A stretch of 64,000 bases of DNA. It comes from Kudoa neothunni. Taxonomy: Eukaryota; Cnidaria. The notes beneath the pieces were generated by a model. That model was not told where the DNA came from and did no database searches. It was given only the letters and a program-made list of their open reading frames with translations. The stretch covers positions 6,448,001 through 6,512,000 of the forward strand of contig OZ199838.1 in assembly GCA_964304625.1 (NCBI GenBank), given 5' to 3'. The number at the start of each line of letters is the position of its first letter. Positions within the stretch are counted from its first letter, which is position 1. A program made the translations under genes and the position numbers. This document shows, one piece after another, positions 1 through 10,883 of this stretch.

Positions 1-408
1 TACAACGTTTTCTATCTCTCGGATACATGAATTTTGTTAAGTAAGTAAAATAGTTGAGTTCTAGTAATTAGCAATTTAAGGACCTTCCTAGAGGCAGTTA
101 ACTTTGTTATAGTGTTATAGTGTTATTTTAAATTTTCTTTTTTATACGCTCGAGGAAGTGTGTTTGTTGTTTAAATAGATTATTTGAGGTGAAATGTCTC
201 TTTGTATGCTTTCGTAACGAATCGTCACAGCTCCACTGTACTAGATTATCATTACCAATTTCTGTTATTTTCAAACGAATCTTTCCCAATGGTGTAAAAA
301 TTAAATTTGCTTAGAATTAAGAATTAATTTGGTAATCTTTATTGCTCACACGATGGGAGTAAGTCAGTATGCTCCGAAAATTGCCGAGTCGTGAGCGTGC
401 GTGATAAA
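1..408. other. upstream region of rps18, no gene seen
   Basis: AT-rich sequence with no convincing open frame on either strand. It presumably contains the promoter and 5' untranslated region of the S18 gene that starts at 409. I see no diagnostic promoter element. Confidence 0.4.
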
Positions 409-1015
409 ATGGTATATGCCGTTGTTGGGGTTTACATCATATAAGTTGATTTTATAGTCGTTAATTTTGCCAGAAAAGTTTCAACACATTCTCCGTATTT
501 ACAACACAAATGTTGAAGGGGATCAAAGCTGTGGAATAGCTCTCACTGGAATCAAAGGTATTGGAAGACGATTCGCCGACCTTATCCTTAAGAAAGCTGG
601 AATTCCAAGCTCAAAAAGAGCTGGTGAGTTGAGCAACGAAGAAGTACTATTATTCAGCGCTTGAAGGTTGTACATATGATTTCTTCTTAGATCGACAAAC
701 TTATGGACATCACCGCCAATCCCTTAAACTACAACATTCCGAAGTGGATGTTGAACAGACAACACGATCCTCGTGATGGAAAATACACCCATCTTGTTTC
801 CAATCAGCTCGACGCCAGGTTGAGAGATGATCTTAACTTGTTGAGAAAAATCCGTTGCAACCGGGGTCTACGTCACTTCTGGGGGTGATTCTTTATTTTA
901 CTGTTTTCTTACTAAAGCTAACGATCTGTTGTGTAGGCTTAAGGTTCGTGGTCAACATACCAAAACTACTGGTCGTAGAGGAAATGCTGTTGGTGTTTCC
1001 AAGAGAAAGGCGTGA
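409..1015 (+). CDS. rps18: 40S ribosomal protein S18 (uS13 family), four exons
   Basis: Component of the small ribosomal subunit head, at the contact with the large subunit. Exons 409-411, 458-643, 691-884 and 937-1015 join in frame to 153 residues; human RPS18 has 152. The ATG stands alone in exon 1: GT follows it at once, and exon 2 opens with Ser-Leu-Ile-Leu-Pro-Glu-Lys, matching the family start MSL(V/I)[10 protein letters not shown]. Family landmarks are [43 protein letters not shown] and the basic tail [11 protein letters not shown]...GVSKRKA. Introns are 46, 47 and 52 bp, all GT/AG. If the first internal intron were ignored, an in-frame TGA after the NEE codons would stop translation, so splicing there is required. 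Identity is secure; only the exact end of exon 2 is slightly soft. Confidence 0.96.
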
Positions 1016-1480
1016 TCGCATAACTACATAGAAACTATATTGCATATTAGTTTTCTTTGCTGTGCAAATTTTTTCTTTTTCAAAAAGTTAAGCTGAGTCT
1101 TTTATTACCTTGAAATAATTACTTCCTGGACTTCGCTTGCATATATTCCTTTAATTTTCGCTAACTTCTTACACCTGCATTTAAGTATTTTCTTTTTGAG
1201 TAAATAAGATGCCAGAAGTGGGTGGGTGAACTGCACCCATAACACTGTTTGAGTTTCTTTGAATTATGGGGGCTTTGAAGGGTCGCCATGATCAATGGTG
1301 ACATTCTCATCTTCCGAACCTACTAAACTATACCGTTGGTGATCGATTTTACATACTATTTTTAAAGTTATTTAATTATAATTGTAAATATTCCTAATGT
1401 TTATATAAAAAATATATTCACCTTGACGTTAATTTTAATTCAAATAATTGACCGTAGATAATGCAAAATACATACCTATA
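1016..1480. other. intergenic, nothing recognised
   Basis: 3' flank of rps18. No coding potential is seen. A short stretch near 1337-1360 weakly resembles the end of the TA-flanked element that begins near 1481, but it is too short to call. Confidence 0.4.
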
Positions 1481-1533
1481 ATCATGTGATTCATCGATTT
1501 TGCACATTTTTTGGGGTCCGATGTTTATCGATG

Positions 1534-2723
1534 AGCCTGGACAATATTGGCATAATGATGTTAGATCGATCTCGCATACCACGAGGTTGCTGATTCGAGG
1601 CCTAGTCCGGGCATTCCTATATTCCGTAATCCGAAATTAAGTAGGAAGGCTGTAGTAATCGCAAGGATCTACGACAATGTTTCTCGAAGTGGGGCGTGAA
1701 AAAATTTAAAGGGGCGCAGAAAGTTTTAAACAATTAATGAACCGCTCTGATGGAACGTGGGAATTCCTGAGTATCGTTGTGATACGGATATTGGTGGGAT
1801 GATTGGGAAGTATGCTGTACTTTGAAGTCAATATGGCGATTTTCGATATTGCTTACTTTAAGTGACGATTAGCATAATAAGAAACAATAAGCAGTGCCTA
1901 CTTTATAAAAATTAATAATAATATTTAACGTGTTCATTACCTGAATAGAATCAGAATGGTTTGATCTTATTCTTGTCTCATTTAGAATCGTGTATCCCTT
2001 TGTTGATTAAGCCTAATATAATATTTTTTGATGTTTTATTTATATTATTTCCCGTTTATTACACCCGTATACACAAAAGTGTTTCCCAATGAAGGTTGGA
2101 TTACCACGAGTTTCATTTGACGGAATGAAGAGCAATGATATTAATTTTTTAGGGTCCATTGTTAAATTAAGTTCGACCTGATCGAATCCATTTTAATGAA
2201 AAAATTATATATTAATTGCTTTCAAATTTTGATGTTATTGGAAGCCTTATTCAATGTTATAAACAGCGTAAGTTAGAAAAATCAATGCGCTTGAAAAGGG
2301 TTGGACACGGAACTTTTTTTCAAGAAAAAGTGGGACGCCGTAGAAAAGAGATTGGGGGACACTGATCTACGATATATCGTGGTCTTGCTTACGGTTGGGA
2401 GAGGAGCCTGGCGGAAGGGTAGAGCTCCGGCGCCCATAAACGCTGGAGTACAGGAACGACATAAAACCCAGTAGGGGGTTTCCGTAGAGCCGCCGCCCTC
2501 ATTCAGACGACTTTCTCAGACTAATTCTGGGTTAGTCTAGGGTAAGCTTGGTGTGGTGGTTGCTCCGAAACGAGAATGTTTAGTGGATTGAAGCCCCACA
2601 CTACCGCATAAACGTAAGTCGCCTTAATATGACGCTGCGGTGCCTACAGCGTAAATTGAGAAGGCCGAATTTCACAACCTAACAAGTTGCGCCAGGGGTT
2701 TGACCTTGTAAACAAAAACATCG
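1534..2723 (+). mobile_element. tRNA-derived SINE, copy 1, split by a hAT element
   Basis: The head (about 1534-1620) has a box-A-like TGGCATAATG and a box-B-like GATTCGAGGCC, the RNA polymerase III promoter of a tRNA-derived SINE. The body (2373-2720) aligns with the second copy at 12047-12546 in reverse orientation, and it ends in an A-rich tail. The 11-bp target-site duplication GTTTATCGATG is seen at 1523-1533 and 2724-2734. Removing the hAT insertion leaves about 490 bp, close to the 500 bp of copy 2. The tRNA-like head is not a functional tRNA because it cannot form the standard cloverleaf cleanly. Confidence 0.85.
1675..2364 (+). mobile_element. hAT non-autonomous element, copy 1 (690 bp)
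   Basis: Inserted inside the SINE with a perfect 8-bp target-site duplication, ATCTACGA, at 1667-1674 and 2365-2372, the size typical of hAT transposons. The left end reads CAATGTTTCTC and the right end GGGGGACACTG, degenerate forms of the hAT terminus CAGTGTTTCCC. It is homologous to the outer parts of 27012-28970. No transposase coding is seen. Confidence 0.88.
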
Positions 2724-3353
2724 GTTTATCGATGTACCATTATTCCCAGGAAAAATAAAAACAAGGAAATTAAAAGAAATATTAAAAATGTGAATTAATT
2801 GGAAGATTTCCAATTAAACAACGCCAAGATAACTACTGTGAAACATTCCACATATCAAGAATAACAACCCTAATTAGCATTCTCCGAAAAAAGCATATTT
2901 CCTCCAAAATTTAAAAACGTTTAGATTGCTTTTTATTATTTTTAGAATTGGAAATGGATATTTATATATTATAGCCGGTCAAAATATGACACAATCCAAA
3001 ATAATTGATTCTTTAAAAAGGGGGAAATTAAGTAGCATTTGGTTTTTACACTCTAGAATTTACATTCATTTGTATTATTTCAATAAAAAAAAGACGTCAT
3101 TTTTTTCGACATTCCAAGAACGGGATATTAAAAATTTATGCGCGTGCGCAAACGGGTTGCAACCAGTTTTGCACACTTTTTTCACGATCCGAAAGAGATT
3201 ATGAAACACCAGTTATCTACTGTATTTTATGTGGGATACTACTAAAAGATTGTAGATGAAATATAATTATAATGCTATATCTGATTTTGTAGACAATTGT
3301 ACACGCGTAAATGTATTAATGTCAGTAAAAATTGAATAATGATACTTTTAACA

Positions 3354-4384
3354 GAAAAATTTGGCTATTCTTTACAAAACGGGACTGCAGTCGGAAACTT
3401 TCGTCGCGCGCCCGGAAAATGGAAAACATCAGGAAAAATTTTGATTTGGAGAATATTGATTCCATCAATATGATGGAATATGCATTTTTTAGGATTGACA
3501 CAATTTATACCATCAAAATATTGCAGAATCTTGGTCTAATTTCATCAGAGAAAACGTGTATTTGTGGGACGATGATGCATCTCATATCAAATAAAAGTTG
3601 CCAAGATCTGTTTTTCTTCCGATGCCTGGGTTGTTTGAAGAAGCAAAATCTACGAGTTGGATCAATATTTCAGCATTCTAAACTGCCACTATGGAAACTA
3701 TTTATATTTTTCCTCGTAAAAATTCAATTCAGCAAGGTTACCTACGAAGAAATACAAAGGCACGTCGGAATCCTCTCTTCGAAAACAATATGTGATTGGT
3801 CTGAATTATTAAGGAGTATTATCACATTGAAGATTACTGACGAGAGAAAAAAAATTGGCGATGCAAATGTCGTTGTCCAGATCGATGAAACTGCGGTGAC
3901 TAAACGAAAATATAATGTTGGTATACTGTTAAAAACCCAGAAATATTAGATTGTTGGTAGTATAGATGAGGAAGGTGAATGTTTTTTTGAACTGACGAAG
4001 AGAAGAAGCAGCTCTGTATTGGAAAAAATTATTCTCGATAATGTTGAAGAGAATTCTGTTATCTGGACTGATGAATGGAGAGGCTATAATCACCTGAACG
4101 ATTTAGGATTTTTTCACGATACAGTCTGTCACAAATAAGATCGAAGCTACGTGGGGAGGATTTAAAAGGAAGTACCGAAATATTACAAATAAAAATGAAG
4201 AGTCATTATATGACTTCATTTCGGATTATATATTCCGTAAAAAATATAGAGGCATCGAACTTAACACTTTCTTTAAAGAAATTATGAATAATTATTTAAT
4301 ATAATTTATTGTGTTGTTTTTTCGCGATTTCCTCCGAAATTTTCCGACGGCAGTCCCGTTTTGTAAAGAATCGCCAAAAATTTT
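3354..4384 (+). mobile_element. Merlin-type DNA transposon with ~50-bp inverted ends
   Basis: The two ends are near-perfect inverted repeats over about 45-50 bp. The core TACAAAACGGGACTGC at 3373-3388 is mirrored at about 4350-4368, and the similarity runs out through TTTGGC(T/G)ATTC. The repeats enclose a single transposase relic of the IS1016/ISXO2 type, the combination that defines eukaryotic Merlin elements. I could not confirm a target-site duplication. Confidence 0.8.
3419..4303 (+). pseudogene. Merlin / ISXO2-like (IS1595) transposase, broken
   Basis: A DDE transposase that cuts and pastes the surrounding element. Conserved pieces are a zinc-finger-like region with CICG and CLGC cysteine pairs near the N-terminus, then VVVQIDETAV (first Asp) and SVIWTDEWRGYNHL (second Asp). 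The IEATWGGFKR segment carries the last acidic residue. The frame is broken by a TAG after KTQKY (about 3948) and by a one-base shift near 4133, just before the IEATWGG segment. The start at 3419 (MENIRKN) is preferred because residues before it come from the inverted repeat. It cannot make active enzyme as it stands. Confidence 0.85.
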
Positions 4385-5160
4385 ATTTTATCCTGTTTAT
4401 CATGGAATATAGTTGTAAATCACTTCTAATACTAATTTGGGGTGTAGTAATCCTTAACAAACTCCAAGCTCTAAATTACAAATTTTATAAAATATCTGTA
4501 TGCTAGTATAATTCACATGATTTATAAGCCACAGAAAAATATTCCTCAAATTTACCAATTTTTCGAGATAATGTTAGAATATAAATGTCATAACGGAACC
4601 TAAATTATACAACTTAGATCTAATATTCTTAAAAGAATCATAAAACGATGATTCTTTCGTTAACCAAAAAATACACTAAAGGTAATTTTTTTAATTTAAA
4701 TAAAATGAAATATGATATTATTTCAAAGTAGCCATGTCGTTTTAAATTGAAAATCTGTTTATTTAGTATAATTTCGAATACATAATGGCTCTGAAAATCG
4801 ACCAATATATAAATATGTATATATAAATTATCTAATAATGTTATATTTTGTATAATAATAAAATTGACATTAATTTAGTTTAAAGAGAGATTCACGTTAA
4901 GCTACTCCATGAGAATATTATGGTATCAACTGTAAGAGAGGATGATACCAAGACCAAGATAGGAATGAATTCGAAGTGAATAGCATTATTAAATCCATAC
5001 AAATTGCATACATTTGACTGGAAAGTAATATAAAAGAGAATATATAATTTTTTCGATATTTAAATAATTATTTCATTGTATTTTTAATATAAAAAGGTCG
5101 TAAAGTACTATATAAACACGATTTTCGGCTTGACAGTCTGGCCAATTCTAATTGTCTACA
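4385..5160. other. intergenic, nothing recognised
   Basis: AT-rich spacer between the Merlin element and the lipase gene. No open frame or repeat is recognised. It probably includes the lipase promoter at its right end. Confidence 0.4.
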
Positions 5161-6700
5161 ATGTCTTCACCGTCGTTAAGTTCTAAGATGTTATGTTTTT
5201 CGCGTAATTAAGTTTATTTTTTCGTTATATAAACTTTTCTAGTTATCGTTTTATATTCATTCACATCCGTGACTAATATTCCCCTTGAAAGTGAAACTCG
5301 TAACAGAGTTGCTCGCAAAGACAAATGTGAAAAAAAGAACCCTATAGTCTTAAGTTATTGTTTTAATGGTAGATTACTGTCTAATAATTTATATAGTTCC
5401 CGGATTAATGGGAAGCCGACTCTACGGACAAGTGAATATTACTGAAGAGATTTCCAGCTACTGCCAAAGAAATATGTCTTATCATCGAGTATGGATAAAT
5501 ACAATGCACGCATTAAATTTTGGTTGTTTTTCAAAAATGTTTTCGTAATATCCACATATATTTATATAAATATGTCTCACCCATTAAAGTCTAAGATACA
5601 ACGCTGAAAAAAACACCATGGATGATCAAGAAGGTGTCAACATCAATGCGGACTACTTTGGAGATCTTAAAACCATTTCTGTCTTGGATAGTTCATTTTT
5701 CGGATCCTATTTTTCAACGTACTTTCAACCTGTGATCACATTCATTACAAATATGGGTTGGTCGTATAATGTAAATATTAAAGCCGCTCCGTATGATTTT
5801 AGGAAAATGCCATGTAACGCAACATCCTAATAATTTTCTACGACTATAGACAATAATTATAATTGGTTTAGTAAGAGAAACGAAGGAAGAGTATTTCCGA
5901 AAACTCGGCCAAATGGTCGAAGAACTGCATACAAAAGATGAATGCAAAGTGGTTTTGATAAGTCATAGCATGGGTAGTCCATTGGCACGTATGTTCCTTG
6001 CTGAAAAAGGTCAGGCGTGGATAAACAAACACGTTAGAGCTTGGATTTCTCTAAACGGTGCCTTTGCTGGAGCAAAAACATCAGTGATTTCACGAACATT
6101 TGGATTATCTTCATGGGATATAGCTGCATTTTTGAAAAGTTACTTACAGATATTCTTTTCTACCTTCCCTTCACTATACTTCCTCCAACCAAGCAAGTCT
6201 TATTTCGGTGAAGATTTAGTAATTATTGTAAATGGGGTGAAAGTTTTAATTTGTTTTAGCCAATTGCCTTTACATCATCACAAAACTTCACCCTCAAAAA
6301 TATGACTGATTTCCAAAGAGTAATTATAGGCGATAATCAACAAAAAATGGAAAACTTAAACATCCCTGATATATATCCTAATACAACGTTCAATGTTCGT
6401 TTCCTCTGTATTTATAGCACTGGGCATCCCACCATCACCGGAGTGAAACTTAATGATAACTACACTTTGAACGACGACAACTTAATATTAGGAACGGGTG
6501 ATGGAACGGTATCGACAGAAGAACTTAAGTCTTGCGAAGCAGTTGCCAAATCCATAAAAAAACGCAAGACTCGGATTGTTCACTTGCCTGGTCTGGATCA
6601 TATGGGAATTCTATCAAGTGGGAGAACTCTCGGAATTATAGAAAAATTCCTTACTAGACTGAAAAGTAGGTCTGGTATTAAAGCATCATCAAAGCCATGA
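5161..6700 (+). CDS. lysosomal phospholipase A2 / LCAT-like acyltransferase, six exons
   Basis: Alpha/beta-hydrolase of the LCAT family, closest by memory to lysosomal phospholipase A2 (PLA2G15), which hydrolyses or transacylates phospholipids in lysosomes. Exons: 5161-5203, 5243-5353, 5397-5544, 5590-5813, 5872-6218, 6260-6700; introns 39, 43, 45, 58 and 41 bp. From the inner ATG at 5188 the protein is 428 residues and opens with a classic signal peptide (MLCFSLIVLYSF); from 5161 it is 437. Landmarks: IVLIPGLMGSRL, AAPYDFRKMP, nucleophile serine near residue 199 in SHSMG, aspartate near 363 in GTGDGTV, histidine near 396 in GLDHMGI, so the triad is intact. N-x-S/T sites fit a secreted or lysosomal glycoprotein. 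Without splicing each exon ends in a stop. The donor of intron 5 could instead be at 6228. Confidence 0.9.
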
Positions 6701-6953
6701 AGCAGTTTTAATGATCGATATATATATTAACTTAGTCGTTCTTTAGTTATTAATTATATTTATCTAGAGTATTAATATGGTATTATTAGCGATTATTTTG
6801 TTGGTAGTCACATTAATTTAATAAAGAAGACACATGCGAAATAACTGCGTTCATTTAAATATAATTCAACGTTTTAAAAAGATGTCAAATCCATCGTCCA
6901 TCATTAGACTAGGCGCTTTCTTCAACAACTAAAATGAATTATTCTGGAGATGA

Positions 6954-7225
6954 TTATTTTAGTGCCAACTCCCAGAATCTTTTTAGCGTCATTATTCTAC
7001 TATGAGGTCTTTTTTCGGATAGTAAAAGCACTTCATCGTTCGTAAAACCTTCAGCGGAGAGGTATTTTGTCAGTGAGAGCATCTGTTGAATTTGTTTTTA
7101 TAATAAGGCATTATTATTTTACATTTTGGTCAGTTTCTTAGAGTATAATTATCGATTTATTTTCCATATTGTAACATTTTGGGTTCCAATAAAAGTCTCC
7201 TTAATATCGCTTCATCGCCGCCCAT
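6954..7225 (-). CDS. possible small two- or three-exon gene, unrecognised
   Basis: On the minus strand an ATG at 7225 opens MGGDEAILRRLLLEPKMLQ before a stop. About 120 bp further on, a frame (stop at 6954-6956) reads LTKYLSAEGFTNDEVLLLSE and ends KRFWELALK. An acceptor (CAACAG) directly precedes the second piece, and short GT/AG introns are the norm here, so a spliced gene is possible. However, I could not find a splice pattern that keeps the first and second pieces in one frame. I do not recognise the family. Chance open frames are an alternative. Confidence 0.25.
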
Positions 7226-7274
7226 TTACGTCAACGTTATCTTATTTGCGTCCCCACCAACAAAGGATCTAATC

Positions 7275-8879
7275 CAGTGTTCCCCTACAGGAGGTGCCTG
7301 CACTCCTAGGGGTGAGGGAGTCATTCTTGAATACATTTAAAAATTAACCTTAATTTCTTGGCTTCATAATTTTTGTCAGTCCTGTTTAAATCATATGAGG
7401 ACGTAATGCGTGTAAAAATATTTTTGGTTGGTTTATTATCAATTATTTTCTAATAGAAAATTAGATATAAAAATTTATATAATTTATAGTTTATTTTATT
7501 TGATTCTACGAAATAACGCAGTAAGATAATTGTTTATATTAAGCCCGTTCAATGTACAAAATCTAACCAGAGTTGGTACGTTCTAAGGTCAATGATTTTC
7601 GAGCTGGAATTATTATAAGTGCATGCCATATAATGAGAAAATGTGCTAGAAGACTTGGCGCAAAATATCCACTCATATCCCTCTAATAGCTCAGGACGTC
7701 AAAATGAATATTACGAATCACAATAATTGTTCGACATCGAGCATCAAATCATATTGTATCTCTGCTGCGTAAGATGGATGTCTCTTGAGCGAGTTATTAA
7801 AAAAATATTGGTAGAATAGGCAGTTTTCACAACGTTTCTCATGGTTGGACCATTAGTAAAGGGGGCTAAACTCGTACCTAAAACATGTGCATCTCCATCT
7901 AAACCCATAAATAAAATTTACCATGCTTTTTTAACTTTTCTTACCTATAATCAGTAAATTAAACGTTGAATTACAAGATGAGTTTTTAAAGTGAAACTTA
8001 ATGATTTTTTGAGGAGTCTGATCAAAAATATCTCTTGGAGCTTAAATTTTAAAAACCCCATAAATTATATTCTTCCTGATAAGTTTTATTATAGGTCGAA
8101 AGTAGAATCAATTTAGGGTGAAAATATCGCTGGAATAAGTACTCAAGATCTTGTTTACTTTCTTAACAAAACTCTGGATCTCCATTTATTACTGACGAAA
8201 CAGATATTTCAAAGGTTTTTAAACATTGCAAAATTTATACATATACAAATATTTGAAGCAATGCGTCCCGCAAATGTCAGTGAGGGAAAACCCCATTCCA
8301 TTATAACTTCCTCAAAGAGATTCCTAAGTATTATTGTTGATGATGAGTATCTAAGTTTAGACAGTGAACAGATGGAACTTAGCCTGTAAAATAACAGTCA
8401 TTTCATTGGAAAATCCCCAAGAAATATTGGTATGCGGCCACAAATGAAAGAAGAGGATAAGCAATTAAGTATCGATTACCGTCAAAATTAATGCTAGCTT
8501 TACTTACTTTACGTCATACGTCTGGATCTGCTGACAGATTATTTCATTAACGAGTAAAAACAAATTTATATTGGAAGATGAAACAATAAATGCTCCACTA
8601 TATGCTGAATGCTTACTGAGAAACGTCAGTCTCATGAGATGGAATCCACCTGACCAATTAACTAAAATGATGGAAAAAATAAACCTATATGATGAGGAGG
8701 GCAGTGCTAATGGATTAATATTTTGATATATAAATAGATCTTAACAACTATTTTTTCTATTTCAATTAGTTTAATGTTTCTGGAATTATATTTTTTTATA
8801 GATTTAGTATGATTTTAAATATTTTTGTACCATTTAGTACAATTTGGTACAATTTACAAAAATCGCCTGACAACCCTGA
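7275..8879 (+). mobile_element. hAT transposon relic with decayed transposase
   Basis: The left end CAGTGTTCCCCTACAGGAGG looks like a hAT terminus; the right end, about 8864-8878, reads as CAGGGTTGTCAGGCG on the other strand. Flanking octamers ATCTAATC and ATCTAACA are similar but not identical. Inside, near 8485-8635, two frames show the hAT C-terminal dimerisation signature: LALLTLRHTSGSADRLFH, then a stop and shift, then LEDETINAPLYAECL. The two termini are not good inverted repeats of each other, so these could be two separate fragments. The remainder (7330-8350) shows nothing recognisable. Confidence 0.5.
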
Positions 8880-8938
8880 ATCTAACACTCGTTTTTTTCA
8901 TGTAAAATCGTAACTTTGTTATCTTTCAAAATAACATA

Positions 8939-10881
8939 CAGTCGAGATTGGATATTGCGTGGTTTTTTGCTGGTCCCAAAAACCCACGCAATAAAAAGTT
9001 TTTACGCAATATCCAGTTTCATGCGTGCGCGTCACATTGTAAAATACGATTTTATTGTGCTTGCGTTTGATGATTATTCCTACAAACAAACTTTATTAAA
9101 GCAAAGATAACATAGAGTTTAATTAAGAAGGAGTTATTAAATTTTGTCAAAAAATTTTGTGATTTTTGATGTCTAAATCTTTCTATTGATATTTTTTAAA
9201 TTCTGTCCGTTGTAGGATATTAATCAAACAATATTGATGGATCCTCTCGAATTAAAACTTTCATTAAAATGTTAACAATTTTTTTAATTTATTTTATTAA
9301 ACTTTTGACTTCTTTAATAATTGGATCGATATCATCAGATTAACCATTGTGGGCAATAAGTCCGCATGATTTTGATTCTCACATGTTGCAGCATTATCAT
9401 CGTCAAATATATTTTCGTAAACTTCAAATTCATTTAATATGATTAATTATGTATACATAAAATATTTCTTTGTGAACTGTTTCTGGCTCGAGATATCTTT
9501 CTTAAATCCTCTTGTTTTATAAACTGATTCAACTTTTTTATTAGAGTTTTATATATTACTACCAAGCATTTTTGATTTTTAAAACAATTAAATATAATTT
9601 CTGGCGAAATACTCTCCCAATGTTTAATTAATGGCATGATTGAGTTTAGTAATGTTTATTTTGCGATGATAAAGCTTCACGTATAACCATATGGTTAGCC
9701 AGTGTATTCCTGCCTTATTTTTAATGCATTTTATGATGCTTAAATTAAGGTCTGTAGAATATTAGTTGCTTTTTGGGTAGGAAAAAATTCCAATATTTTG
9801 GGGATCCTGAGGATATTGACCAACAAAATTAAAACTTTTCTATTCTCATTTTTCATTCTTTGGTTCAACTTTCCAATTATGTTTATAAATCTACTACACA
9901 TCATCCGTGTGTTTTTTGAATAATATTCACGCTAAAGATGTTTTAATCAGTTAAAACATCCACGATTGTGAAATTTACCATTAAAACAGATGGGAGTTTA
10001 CCCCTATTTAATAAAAGTGACAGTAAAACATCCATTCTTTTTTTGATATTTTGTCCCTTATATTCCGACTTCATCCTTTAGAACATAACTAACGTTTTGT
10101 AACTGCTCACAAAAGAAGGGAAGTTTCATCAATGTTTGTAACGTCTTTAGGACCATATGCCTTAACCAAATGAATGCTTTCAACAATCCATGAGTCAATG
10201 GACAACATATCTGCATTCGCAGCCTCACCGTGAAACATTTTGAAAGCTATCCCATATTTTGACGTGGAATCTGAAAAACACCCTTAACTAGACTTTAAAT
10301 TGGAAATTTCCTGTTTATTTGCAATATATAAAGCAACTTCGATAAAAATACATCTCAGCAGAACATTATCATTCGACCATTGTTTAACCATCCAATCATA
10401 CAGCTCACATCTATATTTTTAATTTCCCCGAAAAATGTGTCCTCCTTTTAGTTTGAATATCCATAATGTTGAATTTATCTTCATGAGAACAAATTCTATC
10501 AATTTTTAAATGACCTTAAACGTGATAATGTATTAATATTCAAGATAGATCACCACATCATTCAACTCAAACTTAGAAATTGTCATTTTCTCACAACTGT
10601 CAATATTTTTATCGAATTATAATAATCAATGATTTCTCTCTTCTCTTAATTATTACGTTTTTAACGGGAAATAATGAAGAAAACACTTCTATTTATTAAA
10701 TAGATGGGTTACTAAAACCACGCAATAACGAGACTTTATATATAAGTAATAAATTTTCTTATTTTTTAATGTTAACGATGTTTACAAAATGATAAAATAA
10801 TAACAATACAAAAAAATTAGTTTTCTCTCTAAAAAGTATAACTTCGAAATTTTGGAATTACGCAGTATCCAATCTCGACTG
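8939..10881 (-). mobile_element. Tigger/pogo-like DNA transposon with decayed transposase
   Basis: The ends are inverted repeats CAGTCGAGATTGGATA(T/C)TGCGT, each flanked by TA (8937-8938 and 10882-10883), total 1943 bp. On the minus strand a strongly decayed DDE transposase can be traced. About 9443-9640 gives KHWESISPEIIFNCFKNQ, the characteristic Tigger/CENP-B C-terminal motif (W..vspeTI.NCF). Near 9750-9830 FPTQKATNILQTLI resembles FLPPNTTSILQPLD, the segment before the last catalytic Asp. Many stops and shifts make it dead. Confidence 0.75.
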
Positions 10882-10883
10882 TA

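Larger units (their letters stand above)
1481..3222 (+). mobile_element. TA-flanked non-autonomous DNA element, copy 1 (interrupted)
   Basis: The right part (about 2800-3222) is similar along its length to 28350-28600, the right part of the cleaner copy at 27290-28600. The left end (about 1481-1522) matches that copy's left end around the motif ATCGATTTTG followed by a T-run and GGGG. The right terminus reads CTACTG followed by TA, like the other copy's CCCACTG-TA. The middle is displaced by a SINE (1534-2723). I see no transposase, so this looks like a MITE-like element using TA targets, as Tc1/mariner elements do. The left boundary is approximate. Confidence 0.6.

Noticed and set aside
1534-1620. 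A functional tRNA gene suggested by A- and B-box sequences.
   Set aside because: Part of a repeat present at 12.5 kb in reverse with tail and target duplications; the stems do not form a regular cloverleaf.
2926-3204. 92-codon plus-strand open frame.
   Set aside because: Lies within the right arm of a TA-element; the homologous segment at 28350-28600 has no matching frame.
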